Shown: positions 42,177-51,046 of the stretch, piece by piece
How positions within the stretch are numbered: the first letter of the stretch is position 1
Layout: every line of letters starts with the position of its first letter
Source of the DNA: Luteimonas_C sp035250245
GTDB lineage: Bacteria > Pseudomonadota > Gammaproteobacteria > Xanthomonadales > Xanthomonadaceae
DNA length: 64,000 bases
Reading direction: 5' to 3'
NCBI GenBank assembly: GCA_035250245.1
Contig: DATFFH010000019.1
Location: 45,932-109,931, forward strand
The notes under the pieces: model-generated
Told to the model about the DNA's origin: nothing
What the model saw: the letters and a program-made list of their open reading frames with translations, nothing else
Database searches by the model: none
Translations under genes and position numbers: made by a program

Positions 42177-43250
42177 ATGAACGTCGAAGATCGATTGCGA
42201 CGACATTTCCTGAGCGGACTGGCAACGTTCGCAGCCCTGACTGCGCTCGGCGGATGGCATCCAGCCGCCCACGCGGCGGTCGTGCAGCGCAAGCGCGGCA
42301 ACGCCCGGATCGACGTGCGCGACCACGGGGCCAAAGGCGATGGCCGCAGCGACGACACCGCCGCTTTCCAGGCCGCGATCGACGCGTTGCCTAAGGACGG
42401 CGGCACGGTCTACGTGCCAACGGGCGCTTATGTCATCGATGCGACGCGCAGTGTCAGACTGCGCAGCCGCATGCTGCTGTCGCTGGCTGACGACGCCAAG
42501 CTCTTGGCCAAGCCCAACGCGGCGCCGCGATCGTACGTGCTCTTGGGAGAACAATTGCAGGACGTGGAGATCGCCGGAGGACGCATCGTCGGCGACCGCG
42601 ACTCTCATCTCGGCACCGCGGGGGAATGGGGGCATGGCATCCGCTTGAGCGGGTGCGTCGGCGCCAGCATCCGCAACATCCATGTCTCGCGCTGCTGGGG
42701 CGACGGCATTTCCGCCGGCGGCAACATGCTCAAGGGCGCAGCGTCGCGCCCCGGCCGCGACCTGCTGATCGCCAACGTGGTCTGCACCGGCAACCGACGC
42801 CAGGGTCTCACTCTGGGCAGTTATCGGGGCGCGCGCGTGGTCGACAGCGAGTTCAGCGATACCGCCGGCACGCCGCCGGCGGCCGGCATCGACATCGAAC
42901 CGGACATCGACGTCGCCCGCGACATCGTGATCGAGAACTGCCTGGTGCGCGGCAACCGCGGCCCGGGCATCCAGCTGTACAAGCGCGCGGCCGCGGTGAC
43001 GATCGCGCGCTGCACGATCGAACGCAACGGCGGCGACGGCATCCTGGGCCTGGCCGCGATCGATTGCGTGTTCACCGGCAACCAGATCCGCGGCAACGGC
43101 GCGCGCGGGGTGAACCTGCGCGCCGGATCGCGCAACGTCCGCATGACCGGCAACACGTTTGCCCGTAATCGCGGCGACGGCAAGGCGCAGGTGAAGGTCG
43201 CCGACGACAGCGTGTCGATCGCCGTCGAAACCAGCAATCAGTTCAACTGA
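42177..43250 (+). CDS. Tat-exported right-handed beta-helix protein (pectate-lyase-3 type), copy 1
   Basis: A 357-residue protein with an N-terminal RRHFLSGLATFAALTALGG signal of twin-arginine type, then DVRDHGAKGDGRSDDTAAFQAAIDAL, the opening of Pectate_lyase_3 beta-helix proteins, and repeated parallel beta-helix coils (IVGDRDSHLGTAGEWGHGI, HVSRCWGDGI, NRGPGIQLYKRAA, NGGDGILGL). Such proteins act as polysaccharide lyases, epimerases or depolymerases. It lies in the exopolysaccharide locus 22 bases after the PP-loop gene and is a paralogue of the next gene, so modification or trimming of the polymer in the periplasm is likely. Confidence 0.82.
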   Translation: MNVEDRLRRHFLSGLATFAALTALGGWHPAAHAAVVQRKRGNARIDVRDHGAKGDGRSDDTAAFQAAIDALPKDGGTVYVPTGAYVIDATRSVRLRSRMLLSLADDAKLLAKPNAAPRSYVLLGEQLQDVEIAGGRIVGDRDSHLGTAGEWGHGIRLSGCVGASIRNIHVSRCWGDGISAGGNMLKGAASRPGRDLLIANVVCTGNRRQGLTLGSYRGARVVDSEFSDTAGTPPAAGIDIEPDIDVARDIVIENCLVRGNRGPGIQLYKRAAAVTIARCTIERNGGDGILGLAAIDCVFTGNQIRGNGARGVNLRAGSRNVRMTGNTFARNRGDGKAQVKVADDSVSIAVETSNQFN

Positions 43251-43284
43251 CCGGCCCGCCGAAGCGCCGCGCTTCTCTATTCAT

Positions 43285-43308
43285 AAATCGGCATTTTCAC
43301 GCCGATTT
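43285..43308 (+). terminator. Hairpin after the first beta-helix gene
   Basis: AAATCGGC-ATTTTCAC-GCCGATTT is an 8-pair hairpin 34 bases after the stop. The 270-base gap that follows is AT-richer than its neighbours and presumably carries a separate promoter for the second beta-helix gene; no other gene is visible in it. Confidence 0.5.
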
Positions 43309-43521
43309 CGCGCAAAGCGCGCATACGCCCGCGAATCTCGCACGCAGTCATGAACTTGAATAGCCGACGATCTGAATCGTTGGGCAATGGTTTTGACATC
43401 ATCATCACAAATACGAACATCGGCACTGTGCGAGCCGATAGGATGCGTTAGCTTTCACGCGCGACCAAGGCGTGGAGAGCGCTTTAGTCCGCTCTATATC
43501 TTCGACTAGGGAAAACGAATC

Positions 43522-44712
43522 ATGAAGCATATTGAACCCGCGCAGACGGGGCGTGGGACCAGCGTCGCGCGCCGCGATTTTCTGCGCCAATCCATTTCGC
43601 TCGCGCTGCCGGCAAGCTTGGCTGGCGTCGCCGGCCCGCTCTTCGCAGCGACCGCCGCCGTTCCGAACACCACTATTTCCAGCTACACCCTGCCCTCGCG
43701 GCAGCGCGGCAGCGCCGTGCGCGACGTGCGCGACTACGGCGCCACGGGCAACGGCAGCACCGACGACACCGCCGGCATCCAGGCCGCGATCGATTCCCTG
43801 CCCGAATCGGGCGGCACGATCACCGTGCCTGCCGGCACCTACCGCGTCGACGCCGTGATCGGCTTGCGCTTGCGCAGCTATACCCACCTGAAGCTGGCGG
43901 CGGACGCCAAGCTGGTAGCCAAAGGCAACAGCGCCGAACGCTACAACATGGTCTACATCAACAAGGTGCGCGACGTCGAAGTCTCCGGCGGCCAGATCGT
44001 GGGCGACCGCAACAGCCATAGCGGCACCACCGGCGAATGGGGCCACGGCATCTTCGTGCGCGGATCGAGCAACGTCACCATCCGCGACCTGCACGTATCC
44101 AATTGCTGGGGCGACGGACTGGTCGTCGCCGCCGCGGACATGTGGCAGGCGCCTGCGGTCGGCTCGAAGAACGTATTCATCGCCAACATCGTCAGCACCA
44201 ACAACCGGCGCCAGGCGATTTCCATCGGCTACGTGAACGACGTCAAGATCTACGATTCCGAATTCAGCAACAGCAACGGCGCTACGCCCCAGTGCGGCGT
44301 GGACATCGAGCCAGAGAACGGAAATATCTCCTACAAAGTCCTGTTCGAGAACTGCGTGATTCGCGGCAATGCGCGCTACGGCATGCTGCTCTACAAAGGC
44401 GCGCAAGGCGTGACCATCCGCAGCTGCACGGTGGAAGACAACGGCAGCTGCGGCATCGTCACCCGCAACGCGCTGGCCTCCTATATCGTCGACAGCACCA
44501 TCCGCAACAATTCAGCGACGGGGTTGTTCATCCAGGACGGCACCAAGAACTGCCAGGTCAGCCAAAACACTTTCTATGGCAATTACCACCGTCTGGGCAC
44601 AGTCACCCGGACGCCCTTCTCCCAATCGGGCTGGAGTTCGCGGATCGAGCGCGACATCCTGATCCAGGGCGCCGTATCCGACATCAGGATCACGACCAAC
44701 TTCTATCGCTGA
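43522..44712 (+). CDS. Tat-exported right-handed beta-helix protein, copy 2
   Basis: A 396-residue paralogue of the preceding gene. The signal has a good twin-arginine motif ARRDFLRQSISLALP, then DVRDYGATGNGSTDDTAGIQAAID, IVGDRNSHSGTTGEWGHGIF, HVSNCWGDGLVV and NARYGMLLYKGAQG, aligning with copy 1 throughout. The last 40 residues (RTPFSQSGWSSRIERDIL) are an extra C-terminal cap. Probable periplasmic or secreted polysaccharide lyase or epimerase; the actual reaction is unknown. Flanked by its own leader and an intrinsic terminator, so it may be regulated apart from the rest of the locus. Confidence 0.83.
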   Translation: MKHIEPAQTGRGTSVARRDFLRQSISLALPASLAGVAGPLFAATAAVPNTTISSYTLPSRQRGSAVRDVRDYGATGNGSTDDTAGIQAAIDSLPESGGTITVPAGTYRVDAVIGLRLRSYTHLKLAADAKLVAKGNSAERYNMVYINKVRDVEVSGGQIVGDRNSHSGTTGEWGHGIFVRGSSNVTIRDLHVSNCWGDGLVVAAADMWQAPAVGSKNVFIANIVSTNNRRQAISIGYVNDVKIYDSEFSNSNGATPQCGVDIEPENGNISYKVLFENCVIRGNARYGMLLYKGAQGVTIRSCTVEDNGSCGIVTRNALASYIVDSTIRNNSATGLFIQDGTKNCQVSQNTFYGNYHRLGTVTRTPFSQSGWSSRIERDILIQGAVSDIRITTNFYR

Positions 44713-44732
44713 TCCCGCGAAGCGAAACGTCG

Positions 44733-44762
44733 AAGCCGCCCGCATGCCGGGCGGCTTTTTTC
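44733..44762 (+). terminator. Intrinsic terminator after the second beta-helix gene
   Basis: AAGCCGCCCG-CATG-CCGGGCGGCTT with a run of six T residues, 21 bases after the stop codon. It divides the locus into two or more transcripts. The 222 bases before the flippase gene contain no gene. Confidence 0.88.
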
Positions 44763-44984
44763 ATGCGTGCAAATGTTTTCCGCGGAAATACGGCCCATTC
44801 AGGCAAATCAACCGCTCGCCCGTCACATTCGAATCAGGTTGCGCTGGTTATCGTTGACCGCTTCGATCGCAAGCAGAAGTCCGCGTCGCATGGGCATACG
44901 ATTTTCCGATCAGCGGGCCGCAGCAGCTGAATGCCGCATCCACAAATCTGAATCGGATGTCGGCCCGATCAAGAGACGTTGCGC

Positions 44985-46307
44985 ATGACGGTGCCCGTGA
45001 GCGCCGCCGCTTGGCGCCGCGCGGCGATGACCGTATCCATGCTGGGCGTGGCCACGGCGGCCGGTGCGGTGATGGTGTTCCTCACCCAGGCGCTGCTGGC
45101 GCGCGAAATGGGGCCGGACGCGTACGGCCTGTTCGCTTCCTCGTTGGCCACGGTGACGATGATCGCGCCCCTGGCGGGTTTCGGACTGACCCAATTCCAT
45201 CTGAAGGCGTACGGCGTCGAAGGCTGGGGCGCGCACCGCTGGCTCAAGCCTTCGCTCGACTTCATCACTGCCACCACGCTGCTGTCGATCGCCATCGTCG
45301 TGATCTGGGCGTTGACGGGCGCCCCGCACGACGGCACGCGCTTCAGCCTGCTGGTGTTGACGCCGGTGATCCTGAGCGTGCTCGCCGTGAATCTTGTCGC
45401 CAACAAGCTGCGCTTGGAAAACCGTTTCGGGCCGATGGCGCTCAGCCAGATGGTGATCCCCGCCAGCCGCTTGTTGGTGGCGATCGGATTACTGCTGGTG
45501 CCGCATTTGACCAACCGCTTCGTCGCGGTCAGCTACGGCCTCATCTCTCTTTTGGTCGCGCTCGCAGCCTGGCCGCAGATGCGGGATATGTTCGTCGGCA
45601 GGATCGCGCTGAAAGGTTACGGACCGCGCATCGAGCCTGCTGCGAGCGCCGCGGTGCCGGGCATGGGTGCGGTGTGGTCGGAAGCGTGGGCCTACGGCGT
45701 GTATGCGGCGCTGTATCCGGTCTTTTTCCAGATCAGCACCATCCTGCTCAAATACCTAAGCGGCGATGCGCAGGCCGGTCTCTACGCCATCGCGCTGGCG
45801 GTGATGACCGCGATCTACCTGATCCCCGCCACGATCTACCAGAAATTCCTGCAGGGCAAACTGCACCGATGGGCTGCGCACGACAAGCCGAAGTTCCGGC
45901 ATGTCTATCGCACGGGCAACATCGGCATGTTCGTATCGGGCGCGGCGATCGCTGCGGCGATGGTGGCGCTCGATCCCTGGCTGGTGCCGTTGATCTTCGG
46001 CGAGGAATACCGGCCGGTGATCGCGATCCTGGCGGTGCTGGCGATCTGCGTTCCGATCCGTTTCCTGTCCACCTCGATGGGCGCCGCATTGCTCACCGAG
46101 GACAACATGCGCTTCCGCGTCTACGCCATCGCGCTGGCGACCTTGGCCGCCGTCACCGGCAACGTCTCGCTGATTCCTTCGTACGGCATCATGGGCGCGG
46201 CCTGGGCCACGGTGATCGCCGAGACGGTTTTGCTGCTGGGCACGTTTTACGGCGTGCGCCGCTTCACCCGCACTCAACGCATAGGCGCCGATAGTGGCCG
46301 CGATTAG
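44985..46307 (+). CDS. Wzx-like oligosaccharide flippase
   Basis: A 440-residue polytopic protein of the polysaccharide-transport/MOP superfamily with about twelve helices, starting with the characteristic GVATAAGAVMVFLTQALLAREMGPDAYGLFA and including VPLIFGEEYRPVIAILAVLAIC near residue 345. It should flip undecaprenyl-linked repeat units to the periplasm. The ATG at 44985 has AGAGA about nine bases upstream; the TTG two codons earlier is too close to it. The next gene overlaps its end by 14 bases. Confidence 0.85.
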   Translation: MTVPVSAAAWRRAAMTVSMLGVATAAGAVMVFLTQALLAREMGPDAYGLFASSLATVTMIAPLAGFGLTQFHLKAYGVEGWGAHRWLKPSLDFITATTLLSIAIVVIWALTGAPHDGTRFSLLVLTPVILSVLAVNLVANKLRLENRFGPMALSQMVIPASRLLVAIGLLLVPHLTNRFVAVSYGLISLLVALAAWPQMRDMFVGRIALKGYGPRIEPAASAAVPGMGAVWSEAWAYGVYAALYPVFFQISTILLKYLSGDAQAGLYAIALAVMTAIYLIPATIYQKFLQGKLHRWAAHDKPKFRHVYRTGNIGMFVSGAAIAAAMVALDPWLVPLIFGEEYRPVIAILAVLAICVPIRFLSTSMGAALLTEDNMRFRVYAIALATLAAVTGNVSLIPSYGIMGAAWATVIAETVLLLGTFYGVRRFTRTQRIGADSGRD

Positions 46308-47457
46308 CGGCCCGAACCCCATGATCGCGATATCGCAATTGCGCACCGCCACCTATCCGTCCGCGCCCGACGCCGCGCCGCTCAAGCGCGCGGCGGTGCT
46401 GGCGATCTTCGTCGCATGGACGTTGTTTTCGGTATTCGTCTACAGCCGTTACAGCTCGCTGGGCGATGCGCAGGCCTACGTCACCGGCGGGTACGACGAA
46501 TACTCGCAAGGCCGCACCTTGTTGATTTCCAGGATCGCGGGCGGCTTGCGCTCCGTGCTCGGCACGGAGCTGCTGGTGCATCTGGCGTTTTCCCTGTTCG
46601 CCGCGGCCGGCGTCTGTTACTTGGTGGCGCGGGCCGACATTCGCGGCCGCTACCGATGGCCCCTGCTGGCGATATTGCTCAACCCTAACTTCGGCGTTTG
46701 GGCTTCCGTAACCGGCCGCGAATCGTTGTTCGTCGGCCTGCTCGCCTTTTTCATGGGCGCGGTATTGGGCAACCGTCGCGGCCACCGCATGGCGCACGTG
46801 CTCATCGCGCCGCTGTGCCTGGCCGGCATGATCTATATCCGCGCGCCGTTCGGCATCGGCATCGCGCTGTTCTATCTGGTTTACCTGTTGTACGCCTGGG
46901 GCCCGCGCCTGCGATTGAGCAACGGCGTGCAGGCGATGTTCTTCCTGGCGCTCGCCGCGCTCGGCCTGATGTTCGCCTGGCCCTATATCGACGCCTACAT
47001 CAACGACGAAATCCTGCCGCTGGCCAAGAGCTACTTCACCGTGGCTTCGGCCACCACCCGTACTTGGGTCGACCTGCGCACCACCAGCGACCTGCTCAAC
47101 GGCCTGTGGTGGATATTGCCGCTGTCGCTGATCGGACCGACGCCTGCCGAAGCGCTCGCCAGGCCGACCATGCTGCCGTTCCTGTTGGCCGGACTGGTCG
47201 TGTTCGGTTCGCTGCTCTACTCCATCGGCGCCGCGTTCCGCGCTCGGCGCGGGCGCGTGCGCGGAATCCTGTTGCTGGGATGGCTGCCAGCCACCCTGGT
47301 GATCCTGGTGTCGTATGCGCCCTTCGGCATCTACAACCCGGGCAGCGGCATCCGTTATGCGTCGTGCTTTTTGTTGTTCCTCGTATTCCCTTCGCTGATG
47401 CTTTCCGCGGCGACGCGCGATGCGACGACGCCTGAACGCAACCCTTCAGTTCTTTGA
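46294..47457 (+). CDS. Polytopic membrane protein, putative Wzy-type polymerase
   Basis: A 387-residue protein with nine to ten predicted helices and a large loop around residues 235-265 (YINDEILPLAKSYFTVASATTRTWVDLRTTSD). Sequence families are not recognisable, but position between flippase and glycosyltransferase, membrane topology and a large periplasmic loop are as expected for a Wzy polymerase, a highly divergent group. The GTG start overlaps wzx by 14 bases; an ATG at 46321 is the alternative. Confidence 0.62.
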   Translation: MAAISGPNPMIAISQLRTATYPSAPDAAPLKRAAVLAIFVAWTLFSVFVYSRYSSLGDAQAYVTGGYDEYSQGRTLLISRIAGGLRSVLGTELLVHLAFSLFAAAGVCYLVARADIRGRYRWPLLAILLNPNFGVWASVTGRESLFVGLLAFFMGAVLGNRRGHRMAHVLIAPLCLAGMIYIRAPFGIGIALFYLVYLLYAWGPRLRLSNGVQAMFFLALAALGLMFAWPYIDAYINDEILPLAKSYFTVASATTRTWVDLRTTSDLLNGLWWILPLSLIGPTPAEALARPTMLPFLLAGLVVFGSLLYSIGAAFRARRGRVRGILLLGWLPATLVILVSYAPFGIYNPGSGIRYASCFLLFLVFPSLMLSAATRDATTPERNPSVL

Positions 47458-47567
47458 ACGACACACAACGCAACCGCCGCACGCGATTTTTTTCGACATA
47501 TTTCTGCTGGATTCGCTGGTTAGAATCGAACACCGGTCGCCGCATCGCGGCTCACGCGTAGGAAGCG

Positions 47568-48743
47568 ATGAAGATAGCGCTATTCGCAAACACCGATTGG
47601 TATTTGTACAACTTCAGATTGTCGACCGCATTGCGCCTGAAATCGCTGGGCGTCGAAGTGGTGATGGCGTCGCCTCCCGGCGACTTCGGATCGCGCTTCG
47701 CGGATCACGGCATCGCATGGCGCACCTTGCCGATGGATCGCAGCAGCCTCAATCCGCTGCGCGAGACGCAGGTGCTGCATTCCCTGACCAAGCTGCTGGC
47801 CTCGGAACGCCCGGACCTGCTGCACAACTTCACGGTCAAATGCGCCATTTACGGCGCCGTGGCCGCACGCCTGGCGAAGGTCCCGGCCGTGGTCAACGCG
47901 GTCGCCGGCATGGGCTACGTCTTCACCAGCGACCATCTGAAGGCGCGCGCGCTCAGACCGGTCGTCAGCGACCTGATGCGACGCACGCTGAGCAGCGGCA
48001 ACTCCCGCGTGATCCTGCAGAATCCCGACGACGTCGACATGTTCCACGCCATGGGCCTCGCACCAGCGGAAAAGATCCGCCTGATCCGCAGTTCCGGCGT
48101 CGACACGTCCCGGTTCTATCCGCCTTCCGGCGATTCCGGAACGCCCCGCCCGCTGCGCGTGCTGCTCGCGGCGCGGCTGCTGTGGGAAAAGGGCATCGGC
48201 GAATTCGCCGAAGCAGCCGCCCTGCTTCGCCAACAAGGCAGGAGTATCGAATTCCTGTTGGCGGGAACGCCGGATCCAGGCAATCCGCGGTCGGTGCCGC
48301 ACGCGCAAATCGAAACCTGGCAGCAGCACGGACTGCTGCGATGGCTGGGCCACGTCGACGACATGCCCGCGCTCATGCGCGAGACCGATGTCATGGCCCT
48401 GCCCAGCTATTACCGCGAAGGCGTGCCCAAGAGCTTGATCGAGGGCGCGGCCAGCGGGCTGGCGCTGGTCACGACCGACCTGCCCGGTTGCCGCGAGGCG
48501 GTAACCGAGCACGGAATCGACGGCCTGCATGTGGAACCACGCAGCGCGGAATCGTTGGCGCAGGCGCTGGCGCGGCTGGACGACGATCGCGTGCTGTTGC
48601 GGCGGCTGGGCGAAAAAGCCCGCGAACGGGCCTTGCTCCATTTCGATCAGCGGCAGGTGATCCAAAAAACCATCGACGTGTATAACGAACTGCTGCGCAT
48701 GCCTTTGGCGGATATCCGTCAGCAAAGCTTCCAGGCTTCATGA
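47568..48743 (+). CDS. GT4-family glycosyltransferase of the exopolysaccharide locus
   Basis: A 391-residue GT-B glycosyltransferase. It begins MKIALFANTDWYLYNFRLSTALRL, the start typical of PglA/WcaL-like transferases, and has VNAVAGMGYVF, VLLAARLLWEKGIGEFAEAA and the E-x7-E element in YYREGVPKSLIEGAASGLALV. It is the only clear sugar-adding enzyme of the locus apart from the initiating transferase, so the repeat unit may be short or other transferases are encoded elsewhere. A 110-base gap precedes it. Confidence 0.87.
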   Translation: MKIALFANTDWYLYNFRLSTALRLKSLGVEVVMASPPGDFGSRFADHGIAWRTLPMDRSSLNPLRETQVLHSLTKLLASERPDLLHNFTVKCAIYGAVAARLAKVPAVVNAVAGMGYVFTSDHLKARALRPVVSDLMRRTLSSGNSRVILQNPDDVDMFHAMGLAPAEKIRLIRSSGVDTSRFYPPSGDSGTPRPLRVLLAARLLWEKGIGEFAEAAALLRQQGRSIEFLLAGTPDPGNPRSVPHAQIETWQQHGLLRWLGHVDDMPALMRETDVMALPSYYREGVPKSLIEGAASGLALVTTDLPGCREAVTEHGIDGLHVEPRSAESLAQALARLDDDRVLLRRLGEKARERALLHFDQRQVIQKTIDVYNELLRMPLADIRQQSFQAS

Positions 48744-48828
48744 CGCGCGGCATCGTCGCGCCCGCTGGACGGCCTTCCCGGATCCCGCACGGCGCGCATC
48801 GACCTCAGGATTAATCCGGCGCGGACCC

Positions 48829-49575
48829 ATGTCGCTGCAAGATTCCGTCGTATCGCTCACTTATCCGCCGACCTTGTCCGCATGGCTGCTCGCCTGCGCC
48901 GGGTTGGGATGGTGGCTGCGCGCGCGCAAACTGGCTACCGCGATCGCCTCCATCGCGATCGCATGGTCCCTGGTCTGGTCGATCCCGCAAGCGTCGGATT
49001 GGCTGCGCAGCGGGCTGGAGAACCGTTATCCCGTCGTCGCCGAGACGGCTTTGCCGCGGGCGGACGCGATCGTGGTGCTGGGCGGCGGCAATTACAGTTG
49101 GCTGCACCGCCCGGGGATACGCCTGGATCAATTGGAAAGCAGCCGGATCGCGGCCGGCGCGCGCGCATGGAGGAACGAACGCGCACCGATCGTGATCCTC
49201 TCCGGCGGCGGCAAGCCCGGCGACACCGAAGCGGACACCATGGCGGCGGCGATCGCGAAATTCGGAGTGCCCGCTTCCGCCGTGCTGCTGGAAGAGAAGA
49301 GCCGCAACACGGCGGACAATGCGCGCTACACCGCCGCATTGGCTGAACGCCATCGCATCCGCAGCGTGCTGCTGGTGACGTCTTCCTTGCACATGCCGCG
49401 CGCAATGCTGCAATTCCGCAACGCCGGCATCGATGCGACGGCTGTTCCGGTGCCGGAAAGAGCCAATCGCTCGCACTGGCGCGACCGCTGGCTACCTTCG
49501 CCGAGCGCGTTATGGCGCAGCGGACGCGCGTTCAAGGAATACATCGCGCTGTTGGCTGCGCATTTGCGCAACTGA
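48829..49575 (+). CDS. DUF218 protein (ElyC/SanA/YdcF family)
   Basis: A 248-residue protein with two N-terminal helices (about 14-30 and 35-52) and a DUF218 domain: ADAIVVLGGGNYSWL, PIVILSGGGKPGDTEADTMAAAI, EEKSRNTADNARYT and LLVTSSLHMPRAMLQFRNAG. ElyC affects lipid-carrier use in envelope polysaccharide synthesis in Escherichia coli, which fits its place in this locus. No enzymatic activity is established for the family as a whole. Confidence 0.85.
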   Translation: MSLQDSVVSLTYPPTLSAWLLACAGLGWWLRARKLATAIASIAIAWSLVWSIPQASDWLRSGLENRYPVVAETALPRADAIVVLGGGNYSWLHRPGIRLDQLESSRIAAGARAWRNERAPIVILSGGGKPGDTEADTMAAAIAKFGVPASAVLLEEKSRNTADNARYTAALAERHRIRSVLLVTSSLHMPRAMLQFRNAGIDATAVPVPERANRSHWRDRWLPSPSALWRSGRAFKEYIALLAAHLRN

Positions 49576-49801
49576 ATCGGCGAACTGGGCTGTTAAACGA
49601 AACGTTTCGCAACACTGAACGTTCTCGGACCGTACGGAACCGCCGTCACGCATTTATTGCGAAGCTGACAGTAGGCTGCAACGAGCTGCACGACGAAGGC
49701 AACGGACTCGCGTCCGCAGCGGACATCGAAGGACTCGGCACGATTCGCCGCCAGGAAGGGCGCGTGATCATGGCATCGCAAGCGGTGCCCGTGCCACGAA
49801 C

Positions 49802-50899
49802 GTGAGGACCGAGACATTGAAGAGCTTAGCTCGTACTTGCGCGGCGGCCGCGATCGCCGTCGCGATCGGCGGTTGCGTGCCCGGCCAACAGATGACGCGC
49901 GGCACCGCGAGCGCAGGCGGCAGCGACGTGGAAATGGTGCCGATCACGGCCGACCTGGTGTCCCCGGCGCGCGTTCCGGCCAAAGTGCCGGCGGAACTGC
50001 TGAACTATAAGGTCGAAACCTACCGCATCCATCCCGGCGATACGCTCATCGTCACCGTCTGGGACCATCCCGAACTCACCACGCCTGCCGGCAGCCAACA
50101 GCAAGCCGTCACCAACGGCCGCCTGGTGCAGCCCGACGGCACGTTCTACTACCCGTATGCCGGCAAGCTCAACGTCAAGGGCATGAGCATCGAAGAACTG
50201 CGCAGCACTTTGACCAGCCGCCTGGCGCAATACCTGCGCAATCCGCAACTGGACATCAACGTGGTCGGCTACGGCAGCCGCGTTTCGTTGCAAGGCGCTT
50301 TCGTCGATACGACGCCGCAGGACGTGACCACCGTGCCGCTGACGCTGTCGCAAGCGGTGGGCCGCGCGCGCATCAATGCCGAACAAGCGGATCTGGCCGG
50401 TTTCGTGCTGAGCCGCGACGGGCGCAATTATCCGCTCGACCTGGACGCGCTGAATCGCGACGGCGCGGTCGCGCCCGAAATCTATTTGAAACCCGGCGAC
50501 AATCTGTATCTGCCGTTCAACGACCGCAAGGAAGTCTATGTGATCGGCGAAGTGCTGCGTCCGCAGGCCATCACCTTCAAGACCACCGATCTTTCGCTGA
50601 CCCAGGCGCTGGGCCGCACCGGCGGATTGAATCCGGCCACTTCGAAGGGCAATGCGGTGTACGTGATCCGCGGTATCGAGGACAAAGAACAGACCCCGGC
50701 GCGGGTGTATCACCTGGAAGCGAAATCGCCGGCCGCGTTCGCAGTAGCCGACCGGTTCTCGCTGAAGCCGGGCGACGTAGTCTGGGTCGGCCCGGCGGGC
50801 GTCACCCGCTGGAACCGTTTCCTGAGCCAGTTGCTGCCGTTGTCGGGGATCATCAGCAACGCCGCGTCGGCGCAATACGATCTGGACCGGGGCAACTAG
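49802..50899 (+). CDS. Wza/GumB-like polysaccharide export lipoprotein
   Basis: About 365 residues. The N-terminus is a lipoprotein signal (SLARTCAAAAIAVAIGGC). The Poly_export domain follows (YRIHPGDTLIVTVWDHPELT and VQPDGTFYYPYAGKLNVKGMSIEEL), then SLBB domains (VYVIGEVLRPQAITFK and LTQALGRTGGLNP) and a C-terminal LKPGDVVWVGP. It forms the outer-membrane export channel that works with the Wzc-like kinase. GTG 49802 is the given start; TTG 49817, preceded by AGGA eight bases upstream, would give a more usual signal length. Unlike many loci it is at the far end from wzc. Confidence 0.92.
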   Translation: MRTETLKSLARTCAAAAIAVAIGGCVPGQQMTRGTASAGGSDVEMVPITADLVSPARVPAKVPAELLNYKVETYRIHPGDTLIVTVWDHPELTTPAGSQQQAVTNGRLVQPDGTFYYPYAGKLNVKGMSIEELRSTLTSRLAQYLRNPQLDINVVGYGSRVSLQGAFVDTTPQDVTTVPLTLSQAVGRARINAEQADLAGFVLSRDGRNYPLDLDALNRDGAVAPEIYLKPGDNLYLPFNDRKEVYVIGEVLRPQAITFKTTDLSLTQALGRTGGLNPATSKGNAVYVIRGIEDKEQTPARVYHLEAKSPAAFAVADRFSLKPGDVVWVGPAGVTRWNRFLSQLLPLSGIISNAASAQYDLDRGN

Positions 50900-50999
50900 G
50901 CCGAACTCGCCGATTCCAGCGCAAGTCTTGGGGCGGCGTGACAGAGCCGCCCGACCTTGCCGGTCCGGCCTGCGGCGCCAGGCTGTCCAGACGCGGCGG

Positions 51000-51024
51000 A
51001 GCCCCGCATAATTGCGGGGCTTTC
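51000..51024 (+). terminator. Intrinsic terminator ending the exopolysaccharide locus
   Basis: AGCCCCGCA-TAAT-TGCGGGGCT followed by TTTCATTAT lies between the export gene and parC, 23 bases before parC. It separates the locus from the housekeeping gene. Confidence 0.78.
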
Positions 51025-51046
51025 ATTATCCGAAGATGTCCGCCGC

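Noticed and set aside
47458..47567. A sigma-70 promoter before the GT4 glycosyltransferase (TCGACA and TAGAAT)
   Set aside because: The two hexamers are 22 bases apart, too far for a normal promoter; not called.
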